Shown here: positions 1-8,587 of the stretch, piece after piece
How positions within the stretch are numbered: position 1 is the first letter of the stretch
Layout: each line of letters starts with the position of its first letter
Source of the DNA: Ruegeria pomeroyi
GTDB taxonomy: Bacteria > Pseudomonadota > Alphaproteobacteria > Rhodobacterales > Rhodobacteraceae
Length of the DNA: 64,000 nucleotides
Reading direction: 5' to 3'
Assembly: GCF_021405525.1 (NCBI RefSeq)
Contig: NZ_JAGQAG010000002.1
Location: 1 to 64,000 of the forward strand
The notes under the pieces: model-generated
What the model was told of the DNA's origin: nothing
Databases searched by the model: none
Seen by the model: only the letters and a program-made list of their open reading frames with translations
Made by a program: the position numbers and the translations under genes

Positions 1-117
1 GGGCAGCCCATCCTCTGCATAGGCGGGCGCGTGACTGGTGCTGATGATCCTGTTCTTGAGCGTCAGATGTCCAAGCTGGAAAGGCTGGAAGAGCGCTTTG
101 TAAGGCGATGCGGTCAA
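1..117 (-). CDS. NADH:flavin oxidoreductase (TMADH/OYE-like), N-terminal part
   Basis: The first 39 codons of a minus-strand gene that leaves the window at base 1. The reading YKALFQPFQLGHLTLKNRII followed by STSHAPAYAEDG is the typical N-terminus of the trimethylamine-dehydrogenase/Old Yellow Enzyme group, in which FMN sits in a TIM barrel. Members demethylate trimethylamine, dimethylamine or N-methylproline, or reduce enoates. No ATG is available; TTG at 117-115, three bases after the stop codon of the universal stress gene, is the likely start. Its position at the end of a TRAP transporter operon suggests it acts on the imported compound. The substrate cannot be decided from this fragment. 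Confidence 0.75.
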   Translation of the reverse strand, partial: MTASPYKALFQPFQLGHLTLKNRIISTSHAPAYAEDGLP

Positions 118-120
118 GGG

Positions 121-546
121 TTAATCTCTCACTACCATGACTGAACAATCTGAGTGGCGAACGACCCTGGCCGCGTTCGGGCCGAGCAAATAGTCGCTAA
201 GCTCAGGCCTGTGTGATGCCAGAATAACGAGATCGCAACCGGCTTTGCGCGACACGGAAATGATCTCATCATAGACTGCCCCGGTTGCGATATGGAGGTG
301 CAGCCGTTCTGTTGGCAGGTCAAGCTTCGCGCCGATCTCTGCCAAACGCGCCTTTACGGCATCAGCGTTCTTTTCCGCAAAATTCTCCGGAAACATGTTG
401 GCCGCGTATTGGCCCAGGCGCGGGACCACGCACAAGACATGCAGGTCTGCGCCATAGTCTTGTGCGATCCGAACCGCTGTGGCCATTGCCTTCTTGCTCG
501 ACTCTTCCGCTTCGGGGTCAATCGGTAACAGATTATTCTCATACAT
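121..546 (-). CDS. Universal stress protein (UspA family), TRAP-associated
   Basis: A 141-residue single-domain UspA protein. It ends in a glycine-containing nucleotide-binding segment (LLGPNAARVVRHSDCSVMVVRD) with the usual G-x-N-A..V-x-x-H-S-x-C-S-V pattern. The start MYENNLLPID is chosen over a longer reading because its ATG overlaps the stop codon of the TRAP permease gene by eight bases, which implies translational coupling. In Halomonas the Usp protein TeaD is encoded beside the TeaABC TRAP transporter and modulates ectoine uptake; a similar regulatory role is plausible here. Cytoplasmic, ATP-binding by family. Confidence 0.88.
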   Translation of the reverse strand: MYENNLLPIDPEAEESSKKAMATAVRIAQDYGADLHVLCVVPRLGQYAANMFPENFAEKNADAVKARLAEIGAKLDLPTERLHLHIATGAVYDEIISVSRKAGCDLVILASHRPELSDYLLGPNAARVVRHSDCSVMVVRD

Positions 547-3130
547 TGGCGGGCTCTCGTTTTTTTCGCGACATCTGCAGTGCTGCAATCGTAAGGACGC
601 ACAGCAAGAGTGGTAGGATGAGCCAATTCGGATTTATACGATCGACGGATCGTTCAAGCGCCACAATACGCCAGTCATAATCTAGCCCGCCGGTCTGTGC
701 CGCGCCGCCAAAAGCAAGATCAGTCACCAAAAGCGCGTCTCCATCCTGCTCCAAGCCCAGTCCAGCTGTGTCATAGAGCACATCCTCCGCCGACTGTGTG
801 CCATCGCCGGTCAACGACAGCATGACCGTTTTCGAGATGATCGTGCCTGAAAGGTTCTCTCCCTCTGCGACCAGACGCACATCTGCCTGGCCATTCAATC
901 CTTCGGCCATTTGGATCAGTTCCACTGCGGGCTGCGCCGCAAACGGCGGCTGTACCATGTCCAAAAGTGCTGCAGGGCGAAGCAGCAACAACGCGATCAC
1001 CACAAGGGCCGCAGATTCCCAGACCCGAGACCGGGTCATGAAGAAGTTCTGCGTTCCAGCCGCAAAAATGACCATCGCGATTAGCGACGATCCAATGACC
1101 AAGGCAAATTGCCAGGCGCTGTCCACACCGATCAGCAAAAGTGCGGGGTTGAGAACAAAGATAAACGGCAAGATCGCGGTCCGCAGCCCGTAGACAAAGG
1201 CGATGAGGCTGGTGCGTAGCGGATTAGACCGCGCCACAGCAGCACCGGCAAAGGCATCAATTGCGACAGGTGGCGTCGTGCCCGACATCAATCCGAAGTA
1301 AAACACGAACAGGTGCACGGCAATCGGTGGCACTTCGATCCCCTGTTCAGCGGCCAGCGTAACGAACGGGTTCGCCATGATGGCAGCGACGACGATATAG
1401 TTGGCCGTCGTTGGCAATCCCATGCCCAGCACCACGCACATCCCAGCCGTCAGCAGCATCATCAAAAAGAAGCTACCGCCGGCCAAGGTCTGAATGATCT
1501 CGGTCATCAGCAGGCCAAGGCCAGTGGCCGACACCACACCCACGATGATGCCAGCCGCAGCCATGGCAACGGCAACACCCGTCATGTTCCGCGCACCGGC
1601 GATCAGACCGCTGACAAGGTCGTCCAGCCCCTCTTTCAATAATCCGCTGGTAACAGGGCGACTATGGGCCAAGGCCAAAAGCGGTTTCTGTGTCAGCAAA
1701 AGGACAAAGATGGACAGGATGGCCCAGGACACAGACAGCGCAGGCGAAAAGCGTTCGATCATCAAGCACCAGACCAGAACTCCGATTGGCATGATGTAGA
1801 AGAGACCCGCCAGAAAGATCGGCAGTGGCGCTGGCACCTTCAGAAGCGGCGCGTCAGGGTCATCGACCTCAATCTCAGGAAAGCGGCGCGACACCCAGAT
1901 CAGCCCGACGTAGATTACCGCCAACATCAACATGATCGCAAGCAAAGCGTTGTCACCAATGAGAGCGCCCAGACCTTCGAACAAAAGATACAGCCCGTAA
2001 GCGATGCCCGAAATGATGATGATCGTCAGAACGGACCGCATCAGGCGTCGTGTGCCGGTATGTGTCACTGTGCGTTCCAACACTGACATCCGCCCCTTCA
2101 GCGCTTCGATATGCACAATGCAGTAGAGGCCGAAATAGGAGATGAACGCAGGAACAAAGGCATGCGTGATGACCTCAAAATAGCTGATGCCCACAAACTC
2201 GGCCATCAGGAAGGCCGCGGCCCCCATGATGGGGGGCATGATTTGACCGTTGATCGAGGAAGCCACCTCGATTGCACCCGCTTTTTCTGGAGAGAACCCC
2301 ACGCGTTTCATTAAGGGGATCGTAAACGTGCCGGTCGTCACCACATTCGCAATGGCAGACCCCGAAATCATACCTGTCAGTGCAGAAGAGATCACCGCAG
2401 CCTTGGCCGGTCCGCCCCGTAAATGACCCAGCAAGCCGAAAGACAATTGGATGAAGTAGTTGCCCGCGCCCGCCTTATCCAAAAGGCTGCCAAACAATAC
2501 GTATAAGAATATGAACCCGCTGGAGACGCCAAGTGGCAGACCAAACACCCCTTCAGTGGACAGCCACATATGCTCGGTGAACCGGTTCAGTGACAAACCG
2601 CGATGTGAGATGATCTCGGGCATATGGGGTCCGAGGAACGCATAGCCGATAAAGACAACGCCAATGATCACCATTGGAATGCCAAGCGCGCGGCGCGTTG
2701 CCTCAAGCAGCAGCAGCATACCGGCGAAAGCCACGAAATACTCAAGTGTGGTGCGCGATCCACCTGAACGCAGGACTACGCTTTCATAGTTCAGTACCGT
2801 GTAAAGGCATGCGCCAACGGCGATTAGACAGAGCAGAATGTCCAAGACAGGGAGCTTATCGCGAGCCGAGCGCGCTGTGGCAGGAAAGGTCAGAAATGCC
2901 AAGGCTAGGGCAAAGGCCAGATGGATGGAACGCTGCACGGTGTCATTCAGGATCAGGAAGTCGAACCAGAACGGAAATGGCGAAGCGATCCAAAGTTGGT
3001 AGACGGACCAAAGCAAAGCAACAGCGACAATGGCCTTTTGTGCCGGACCCGTCAGACTGCGTCCGCCAAGGTCATTTTCTTCGATCAGACGTGCGGCGCT
3101 ATCGTCTTGTTGCGCAGTCATTTGAGCCAT
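539..3130 (-). CDS. TRAP transporter permease, fused 4TM/12TM subunits (TAXI type)
   Basis: About 863 residues, the usual size for a fused DctQ-DctM permease of the TAXI class. Many hydrophobic segments are visible. The DctM-type core carries GMGLPTTANYIVVAAIMA and, later, GLMSGTTPPVAIDAFAGAAV. The last roughly 150 residues form a soluble DUF3394-like domain and one final membrane helix. It uses an ion gradient to import the ligand bound by the TAXI protein encoded just upstream. ATG at 3130 is used; ATG at 3121 and GTG at 3139 are in frame and none has a strong ribosome site. A hairpin separates it from the binding-protein gene, and it overlaps the Usp gene. Confidence 0.93.
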   Translation of the reverse strand: MAQMTAQQDDSAARLIEENDLGGRSLTGPAQKAIVAVALLWSVYQLWIASPFPFWFDFLILNDTVQRSIHLAFALALAFLTFPATARSARDKLPVLDILLCLIAVGACLYTVLNYESVVLRSGGSRTTLEYFVAFAGMLLLLEATRRALGIPMVIIGVVFIGYAFLGPHMPEIISHRGLSLNRFTEHMWLSTEGVFGLPLGVSSGFIFLYVLFGSLLDKAGAGNYFIQLSFGLLGHLRGGPAKAAVISSALTGMISGSAIANVVTTGTFTIPLMKRVGFSPEKAGAIEVASSINGQIMPPIMGAAAFLMAEFVGISYFEVITHAFVPAFISYFGLYCIVHIEALKGRMSVLERTVTHTGTRRLMRSVLTIIIISGIAYGLYLLFEGLGALIGDNALLAIMLMLAVIYVGLIWVSRRFPEIEVDDPDAPLLKVPAPLPIFLAGLFYIMPIGVLVWCLMIERFSPALSVSWAILSIFVLLLTQKPLLALAHSRPVTSGLLKEGLDDLVSGLIAGARNMTGVAVAMAAAGIIVGVVSATGLGLLMTEIIQTLAGGSFFLMMLLTAGMCVVLGMGLPTTANYIVVAAIMANPFVTLAAEQGIEVPPIAVHLFVFYFGLMSGTTPPVAIDAFAGAAVARSNPLRTSLIAFVYGLRTAILPFIFVLNPALLLIGVDSAWQFALVIGSSLIAMVIFAAGTQNFFMTRSRVWESAALVVIALLLLRPAALLDMVQPPFAAQPAVELIQMAEGLNGQADVRLVAEGENLSGTIISKTVMLSLTGDGTQSAEDVLYDTAGLGLEQDGDALLVTDLAFGGAAQTGGLDYDWRIVALERSVDRINPNWLILPLLLCVLTIAALQMSRKKREPANV

Positions 3131-3155
3131 CCCAGCCACTATTTTGAGAAATCAA

Positions 3156-3180
3156 AAAGCGCCCCGCTCGTAAGCGGGGC
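3156..3180 (-). terminator. Intercistronic hairpin between TAXI protein and TRAP permease
   Basis: GCCCCGCT and AGCGGGGC form a perfect 8-bp stem with a CGTA loop (3161-3180). On the minus strand it is followed by GCTTTTTG, so it looks like a Rho-independent terminator. It lies 14 bases past the binding-protein stop and just before the permease start. Partial termination here would give more binding protein than permease. Confidence 0.8.
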
Positions 3181-3194
3181 ACAGTTGAGGGAGG

Positions 3195-4175
3195 CTATTT
3201 GAGCAGGCCGACTTCACGGAAATATCGCTCTGCGCCCGGGTGATAAGGGGCCGTGCGCCCAGCCGTCGCAGCGGTTTCTATTTGAACAGCCTTATACATT
3301 GGCGATTGTGCCTTGAACGCTTCGAAATCGTCGAAGACGGCCTTTGTCATGTGGTAGATGACGTCTTCAGGAGCGTTTGCACTTGCATTGATCGTGGCCG
3401 GGGTGCCCCAGCTGACAACTTCCTCGTCCTGTCCTGCATAGGTACCTGCAGGAATGACAACAGGGATGACGTAGGGCTGCTCTTCCATCATCGCGGCAAC
3501 GACATCGTCGTTCCAGTTCAGCACTTTGGCTTCGCAGGTGTTAGTTGCTTCAAGAATGGATGCTGCGCCCACGGCCGTCGGATAAAAGAACGCATCGATT
3601 TTGCCGTCGCAAAGTGCTTGCGCTTGCTCTTTGGACGTCAGCTTGGTTTCCTGCTGGAAGAACGTATCGGCTGACACGCCATAGCGCTCCAACATCGCAT
3701 AGACCTGAGCTTCAGTTCCTGACCCGGCGTTGCCCGTGTTCACGATCTTGCCTTCGAGATCTGCGAAGGTTTCGATTCCCGTGTCCGCGCGAGTCACAAT
3801 GTGGGCGGCGTCAGCGTGAAGAGAGAACATGAACCGCAGGTCTTCATTCTTTCCGTCTTCTGCAAATTGATCGGACCCATTCCAGGAGTGGAACTGCCAG
3901 GCCGACATTGCGATGCCAACGTCCAAGTCACCGACTTGAATTGACCGCATGTTGGCGACCGACCCACCTGTCGATTCAACGGTGCACCGAATGTTGTGAC
4001 CGTTGTCTTTGCGACTCTTGTTCAGCACATTGCAGATGAAGCCGCCTGTTGGGTAATAGCCCCCGCCGATCCCGGCAGTGCCGATGTTGATAAATTGGCG
4101 CTCTTGCGCAGATGCTCCGGTCGATACGACCATGGCAAGGCCAAGTGCGGCTCCGATTTTCGTGAATTTCCCCAT
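3195..4175 (-). CDS. TAXI-family TRAP transporter solute-binding protein
   Basis: A 326-residue periplasmic binding protein. Residues 1 to about 23 are a signal peptide ending STGASA, and the mature protein begins QERQFINIGTAGIGGGYYPT, the classic TAXI opening with its glycine-rich ligand loop. The start MGKFTK is preferred to an upstream ATG because it directly precedes the signal sequence and has GGGAGA upstream. The protein captures the substrate and delivers it to the TRAP permease at 539-3130. TAXI proteins often bind glutamate or other organic acids or amino acids; the ligand here is not predictable. A terminator-like hairpin follows the stop codon. Confidence 0.93.
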   Translation of the reverse strand: MGKFTKIGAALGLAMVVSTGASAQERQFINIGTAGIGGGYYPTGGFICNVLNKSRKDNGHNIRCTVESTGGSVANMRSIQVGDLDVGIAMSAWQFHSWNGSDQFAEDGKNEDLRFMFSLHADAAHIVTRADTGIETFADLEGKIVNTGNAGSGTEAQVYAMLERYGVSADTFFQQETKLTSKEQAQALCDGKIDAFFYPTAVGAASILEATNTCEAKVLNWNDDVVAAMMEEQPYVIPVVIPAGTYAGQDEEVVSWGTPATINASANAPEDVIYHMTKAVFDDFEAFKAQSPMYKAVQIETAATAGRTAPYHPGAERYFREVGLLK

Positions 4176-4225
4176 GTTTCGGGTCTCCCGTGTTGATAAG
4201 GTTGATGGTGCGACGCGGCTGCTAT

Positions 4226-4861
4226 TCACCCGCCACGTCTTAGAAAGGCAGCGACCTCTTTCTTGGTCGTTTCGATGTGTTTACGCAGAAGCTGAACAGC
4301 CGCATCGACGTCTGCGGCCTTGCTAGCCTCAAGAATGTCTTCATGCTCTCGCATTGGCCGTTCCAGCCCGCTTGCTGTTGAGACAAGGACCCGCAAAAAC
4401 TGACCAAGACGCCCCTGCAGGTCATTGATCATGTTCAGCAGCGGCTTGTTTCCACAGGGTTCATAGAGCATGTGGTGAAACCGGGTGTTCATCGCGCTCC
4501 ACTCTGCGACTTCCGTGCGCTTGGCATAGTCCGCAAGGTGCGCGTGCATGTCGTTAAAGTCGGACGCGATCATGTTTGGGATCGCCAACTCAAGTGCTCT
4601 GCACTCCAAAGCGATGCGAATATCGAGAAGTTGAAGCGCCTCAGTTTCTGAATATTGGCGAACTGATGCGCCTTTGTTGCGCTCGAAGGTCACTAAGCTT
4701 TCGACCTCCAAACGCCGCAGCGCCTCTCGGACCGGTATCTTGCTTATTCCAAAGCGTTTTGCGATTTCGTCCTGACGTAGTGGCGAGCCTGGCTCGAGTT
4801 CACCGGCAAGGATCATCGCTCGTATGTCCTCATAAACAGGGTCGGCTGCTGCATAGGACAT
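4226..4861 (-). CDS. GntR-family transcriptional regulator (FadR/FCD type)
   Basis: A 211-residue regulator with an N-terminal winged helix (about residues 8-70, including DEIAKRFGISKIPVREALRRL) and an all-helical FCD ligand-binding domain after it. It is the first gene of the minus-strand TRAP operon and is divergent from the oxidase-proC pair. The shared intergenic region carries TCGTATACTA at 4901-4910, which fits the TNGTNNNACNA-like half-site pattern of FCD regulators. It probably represses both directions until the imported compound or a metabolite binds. Confidence 0.93.
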   Translation of the reverse strand: MSYAAADPVYEDIRAMILAGELEPGSPLRQDEIAKRFGISKIPVREALRRLEVESLVTFERNKGASVRQYSETEALQLLDIRIALECRALELAIPNMIASDFNDMHAHLADYAKRTEVAEWSAMNTRFHHMLYEPCGNKPLLNMINDLQGRLGQFLRVLVSTASGLERPMREHEDILEASKAADVDAAVQLLRKHIETTKKEVAAFLRRGG

Positions 4862-4880
4862 GGCGCGCTCTCCAGTAAGA

Positions 4881-4910
4881 TTGGATTTGATTGTTGCAAA
4901 TCGTATACTA
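4881..4910 (+). promoter_or_regulatory. Promoter with FCD-type GntR operator
   Basis: TTGGAT (4881-4886) and TATACT (4904-4909) are 17 bases apart and point toward the oxidase gene at 4997. The -10 box lies inside TCGTATACTA (4901-4910), a palindrome centred on GTATAC that fits FCD-type GntR operators. Repressor bound here would block the promoter. The pairing with the adjacent regulator is inferred from proximity. Confidence 0.62.
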
Positions 4911-4996
4911 TTTTGTCAACATGTAATCCGAAATACTTGATGTCAAATTGACTGTCATAGCAAGGCGAGACAATAAATGACTGGAAAATCAACACT

Positions 4997-6358
4997 ATGA
5001 GCGCATCTTCAGCCGTTGTCGTAGGGACCGGCATAATAGGCATTTCAACCGCCTACTACCTTGCAAAGAATCACGGACTGACCCGGATCACGTTGATCGA
5101 CCGGGATCAGCCAATGGCATTTACGTCGGCGCAATCCGGCGAGAACTACAGAAACTGGTGGCCTCACCCTGCCATGGTTGCCTTCACCAACCGCAGCATT
5201 GATCTGCTTGAAGAGATCGCCAAAGACAGCAACAACCGCATCAATATGAACAGGCGCGGGTATGCGTTGGCAACGCGGGATTCAAACATCGATCCGCTTC
5301 TGTCTCAGTTGCATGACGGACTTGGGGATCAAGCAGATGCGTTGATCAGGTTTCACACCGGTGACACGGCGGACAGCTATGCGAGGTTTGACAAACCCGA
5401 CTGGGACGGCGTGCCCGATGGCGTCGATATCGTACAGAACAAGACACTGATCAAAGACCGGTTCCCCGGATACGACCCGGACATTCAATCGATCATTCAT
5501 ATCAGACGAGGCGGAGACATCAGCGGCCAACAACTTGGCATGTATATGTTGGAATATCTCAAGTCGGTTGGTGTGACGCGGCTGACCGGTGATGTAAAAG
5601 CCATTTCGAGGCAGAACGGCTACACGGTTGAACTGGAGACTTCCGACGGCATGCAAACGGTGCAGGCGGATGTGCTGGTGAACGCAGCCGGGCCTTTCGC
5701 AAGTCAGATTGCGAAAATGATCGGCGTTGAGCTTCCTGTATACAATACATTCCAGCAGAAGATCGCGTTTGAAGATCGTGAGGGTGCCATTCCCAGGACG
5801 CTTCCATTCTCCATAGATTTGGACGGCCAGCACATCGACTGGTCGGACGAAGAACGCGAAATGTTGCTTGAGACACCAGAGTTCGCGTGGCTTGCACAAG
5901 ACATGCCTGGAAGCATCCACTGCAGGCCAGACGGTGGTGATAATGGCAAATGGGTAAAGCTGGGCTGGGCCTACAACGAAAAACCCGAGATTGCCTCAAC
6001 AGAACTGCCCCTCGACGACAATTTTCCTGACATTGTCTTACGAGGTGCCGCGCGGCTGAATCCAGCGCTCAAGGTCTATTACGGACAGTTGCCGCGTAGC
6101 ATGCATCACTATGGCGGGTGGTACACAATGACAGAGGAAAACTGGCCACTTATCGGTGCCATGGGGCCGCCGGGCGCATTCATGAACTGTGCCATGTCCG
6201 GTTTTGGCACTATGGCAGCTTGCGCTTCAGGCGAGTTATGCGCGGCAATTGTTGCAGATGCAGAACTGCCAGACTACGCGACAGAATTCTCGCTTGATCG
6301 ATACAAGGACGAAGATCTGATGTCCACGCTCAAGGCGGCAAACAAGGGTGTGCTTTGA
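4997..6358 (+). CDS. FAD-dependent oxidoreductase (DAO/sarcosine-oxidase-like)
   Basis: A 453-residue amine/amino-acid oxidase fold. The FAD dinucleotide motif VVVGTGIIGISTAYYLAK is at residues 7-24, and the C-terminal FAD closure is around GPPGAFMNCAMSGFGTMAA. The family oxidises secondary or primary amines such as sarcosine, dimethylglycine or D-amino acids to imines. The gene is divergent from the GntR-TRAP operon and overlaps proC by one base (TGATG), so oxidation and imine reduction are probably coupled. A cyclic imino acid or N-methylated amino acid is a reasonable substrate guess; identity cannot be fixed by sequence alone. Confidence 0.88.
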   Translation: MSASSAVVVGTGIIGISTAYYLAKNHGLTRITLIDRDQPMAFTSAQSGENYRNWWPHPAMVAFTNRSIDLLEEIAKDSNNRINMNRRGYALATRDSNIDPLLSQLHDGLGDQADALIRFHTGDTADSYARFDKPDWDGVPDGVDIVQNKTLIKDRFPGYDPDIQSIIHIRRGGDISGQQLGMYMLEYLKSVGVTRLTGDVKAISRQNGYTVELETSDGMQTVQADVLVNAAGPFASQIAKMIGVELPVYNTFQQKIAFEDREGAIPRTLPFSIDLDGQHIDWSDEEREMLLETPEFAWLAQDMPGSIHCRPDGGDNGKWVKLGWAYNEKPEIASTELPLDDNFPDIVLRGAARLNPALKVYYGQLPRSMHHYGGWYTMTEENWPLIGAMGPPGAFMNCAMSGFGTMAACASGELCAAIVADAELPDYATEFSLDRYKDEDLMSTLKAANKGVL

Positions 6359-7179
6359 TGAAAACAATCCTCTTGGTTGGTGCAGGGCACATGGGCGGCG
6401 CCCTTTTACGAGGTTGGATCAAAAACGCGGGCCCGGGTTTTAGGTTCGTCGTATTGGACCCAAATGCGGCGAAAGCGCAGTCAGCTATTGCTTCTGAAAC
6501 ATCAGAAAGCATTGAAGTCTCCCACTGCATTGCCAAAGAGGAGATACCAAGAGACCTAGAGGTTGCTGCAATTGTCGTTGCGACAAAGCCGGCATTGGTC
6601 CAGGACGCAATTGGTAGCTTAACCCAGTTCTTTCAGCCAACAACCGCCTTAATTTCGATTGCTGCTGGCGTCAGTGTAGCAAGCCTGCAAGAGGTGTCAC
6701 CGGCTGGAACAGCTGTTGTCCGCGTAATGCCCAACATCGGAGCGATGGTCGGTCATTCCGTTTCAGCAGGTTTTGCATCGTCGAACACGTCCCAAGAACA
6801 ACGCGGTTTGGTCACTCGATTGTTCGAGGCAGTCGGACAGCTCACTTGGCTCGAAAATGAGGGCCAAATACATATGGCAACCGCTCTATCGGGTAGTGGT
6901 CCGGCATATTATTTTGCGGTCTGTGAAGCGATGATCGCAGTCTCCGAGCAGGCAGGCCTGCCCCCTCTCATCGCCAAAGCTCTGGCAATCGGGACAGTCA
7001 CAGCCGCCGGGGAACTTCTGGATGCAACACCCGAGCCAGAGCACCTAAGGGAGATGGTTACCAGCCCGAACGGAACGACAGCAGCGGGATTGGAGGCATT
7101 GCTCTGCAGTAAAACGCTGAACGATTTAGTCCGTAGGGCTCTAATTGCGGCCTCTGAGCGATCAATCGAGCTATCCTGA
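6358..7179 (+). CDS. proC: Pyrroline-5-carboxylate reductase
   Basis: A 273-residue protein of normal ProC length. It begins KTILLVGAGHMGGALLRGW, a Rossmann motif for NAD(P)H, and carries the dimerisation-domain signature ALSGSGPAYYFAVCEAM and the late block LREMVTSPNGTTAAGL. It reduces 1-pyrroline-5-carboxylate to proline. ATG at 6358 overlaps the oxidase stop codon; a TTG one codon earlier is less likely. Placement beside an amine oxidase and a TRAP importer suggests a dedicated catabolic or salvage copy rather than the biosynthetic housekeeping gene. Confidence 0.92.
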   Translation: MKTILLVGAGHMGGALLRGWIKNAGPGFRFVVLDPNAAKAQSAIASETSESIEVSHCIAKEEIPRDLEVAAIVVATKPALVQDAIGSLTQFFQPTTALISIAAGVSVASLQEVSPAGTAVVRVMPNIGAMVGHSVSAGFASSNTSQEQRGLVTRLFEAVGQLTWLENEGQIHMATALSGSGPAYYFAVCEAMIAVSEQAGLPPLIAKALAIGTVTAAGELLDATPEPEHLREMVTSPNGTTAAGLEALLCSKTLNDLVRRALIAASERSIELS

Positions 7180-7350
7180 TATGTGTCCGCGCAACAGACC
7201 TAGTGTGCTGAGACCACGGGGCTTGATATCGCTGCGAGCGCACGCAGCACGAAATCACAAGAACCGGTTTGGGCTCTTCCGTAGCATTGGCTGCAGGCGA
7301 CACGAACATCTGCAATGACCGCCGGTTTCTTCGAACACACCAACGTAGAA

Positions 7351-7382
7351 AAAGGGGAACCGTGGTCCCACGGCTCCCCTTT
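7351..7382 (-). terminator. Long hairpin terminator at module boundary
   Basis: AAAGGGGAACCGTGG (7351-7365) pairs with CCACGGCTCCCCTTT (7368-7382), a 15-bp stem with one mismatch and a 2-base loop. On the minus strand it ends in TTTTT, so it should terminate the DUF736 gene that stops at 7414. It also separates the proC module from the plasmid backbone. The rest of 7180-7413 holds no gene I can support. Confidence 0.75.
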
Positions 7383-7413
7383 GGGCTCAGATCGTCTCCC
7401 CCTCGCTCGCCGA

Positions 7414-8142
7414 TTAGGCGACCAAGGAGAGCCCCACACCCGCGTCCTGCGCCTGATCGCCGCTGTCGATGAACGGGATGATCGAGAAGGTCTGCCCGCC
7501 GCGCTGTTCTTCGTTCTGCACGGCGTTAACGCGCAGGTCACCATCGGGCGTGTTGATCAGCAGCGACAGGTAATCATTGCCCGTGCGGTTGCTTTTCGCC
7601 ATCCAGGCCGAGCCGACGCGGATCGGCGTGCCACGCGGCGAGCTGACCTCGATCCGGTAGTCGGGGTGGGTCTCCTCGGATTTGTAGCTGTTCTCGATCA
7701 GCATAAACTCCAGATCGAACATCATGTTGGCGATATAACCGGTGAAGGCGTTGTCCGCGTCCATGGCGGTCAGCTCGCCCGAGAGCGAGCCGGATTTCAT
7801 AAGGCCGTTCGAGACGAGCGGGATGATCTCAAATTCGCCGCTCTGGGCCGCGCGCGCCTCTTTCGTCTGCACCGCGTTGACCCGGAAGGGGCCGAGGCCG
7901 ACATCAATCTGCATCGAGATGTAGGGGTTGCCGCTGGCATTGCCGGTCTCGTTCCAGGCCGTGCCGATGCGCACCTTACGGCCTGATTTGTTGACAGCCG
8001 TCACATCGAAATCCGGGCTGCGTTCGGACATCTTGGGGCGTGTTTCAAGCTGGATGGCGATATCGAAGCGCGTCGAGTGGATCATGCCGGTGTACTCAGC
8101 GGCTGCGGTATCGACATTGCGGTTGAGGGTTCCTGCGAACAT
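7414..8142 (-). CDS. Tandem DUF736-domain plasmid protein
   Basis: A 242-residue protein with two copies of the small DUF736 fold. Copy 1 (about residues 1-115) includes PDFDVTAVNKSGRKVRIGTAW; copy 2 (about 125-242) includes PDYRIEVSSPRGTPIRVGSAW. Both continue with a Y-x-S or Y-L-S strand and a RVNAVQ strand. Most DUF736 proteins are about 100 residues with one copy and are common on alphaproteobacterial conjugative plasmids; function is unknown. ATG at 8142 is chosen because GAAGGAA lies eight bases upstream and FAGTLN is the normal domain start. A terminator follows and a 23-bp shared motif precedes it. Confidence 0.85.
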   Translation of the reverse strand: MFAGTLNRNVDTAAAEYTGMIHSTRFDIAIQLETRPKMSERSPDFDVTAVNKSGRKVRIGTAWNETGNASGNPYISMQIDVGLGPFRVNAVQTKEARAAQSGEFEIIPLVSNGLMKSGSLSGELTAMDADNAFTGYIANMMFDLEFMLIENSYKSEETHPDYRIEVSSPRGTPIRVGSAWMAKSNRTGNDYLSLLINTPDGDLRVNAVQNEEQRGGQTFSIIPFIDSGDQAQDAGVGLSLVA

Positions 8143-8234
8143 GGGATGGTTCCTTCTTGGATTGGCCGGTGCCTGACGTTCTTGCCAGCGCAACCGGGAT
8201 TGCTTTTTCGACCCCTCCTGGGATCACAAATCAG

Positions 8235-8257
8235 AAAGCTCGCTTTCCTTTCTTCCC
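8235..8257 (-). repeat. 23-bp leader motif, copy 1
   Basis: Top strand AAAGCTCGCTTTCC followed by TTTCTTCCC. It matches four other intergenic copies (12905, 17620, 18117, 19944) with consensus AAAGCCCACTTTC-N-CTTTTC. It lies about 90 bases upstream of the DUF736 gene on the transcribed side. Here GAAAGCTCGCTTTC forms a near-perfect small palindrome. Confidence 0.65.
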
Positions 8258-8267
8258 AACCTTCAGT

Positions 8268-8573
8268 TCAGCGCTGCCTCCTGAGTGGTTGTGCCACTTC
8301 CCCGCCGTGTACGACGCCCCTCCCCTGCCCGTCTGGCCTCAGATGGCTGTCTTGGCTCTTCTCGTCGCCCTCCTCCGATTCCGCGATGAAGAACTCTGCC
8401 TCATCCCCGTTCAGCCGCAGCCCGCTCTGGTCGGTCAGCCCGATGGTGTTACCGTTCGGCTCAAACGTAATCAGGTATTGGCCGAGGCTGTCCTTGTGCA
8501 CGCGGTAGCCGGTGTTGGCCCAGTGCACGGTCTGATTTGCATCGATGGCGGCTTTGATCTCTTCGAGTGTCAT
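8268..8573 (-). CDS. Conserved plasmid protein of unknown function
   Basis: A 101-residue acidic soluble protein beginning MTLEEIKAAIDANQTVHWAN and continuing with a strand-rich region (GYRVHKDSLGQYLITF, NGNTIGLTDQSGLRLNGDEAEFF). The start is set by GAGGGGA upstream of ATG at 8573. It lies 14 bases after the helicase gene and is presumably co-transcribed with it. Proteins with this look accompany the large methyltransferase/helicase on rhodobacterial plasmids, but I cannot assign a function. The C-terminal tail after residue 80 is charged and probably disordered. Confidence 0.7.
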   Translation of the reverse strand: MTLEEIKAAIDANQTVHWANTGYRVHKDSLGQYLITFEPNGNTIGLTDQSGLRLNGDEAEFFIAESEEGDEKSQDSHLRPDGQGRGVVHGGEVAQPLRRQR

Positions 8574-8587
8574 GATCGTCCCCTCGC

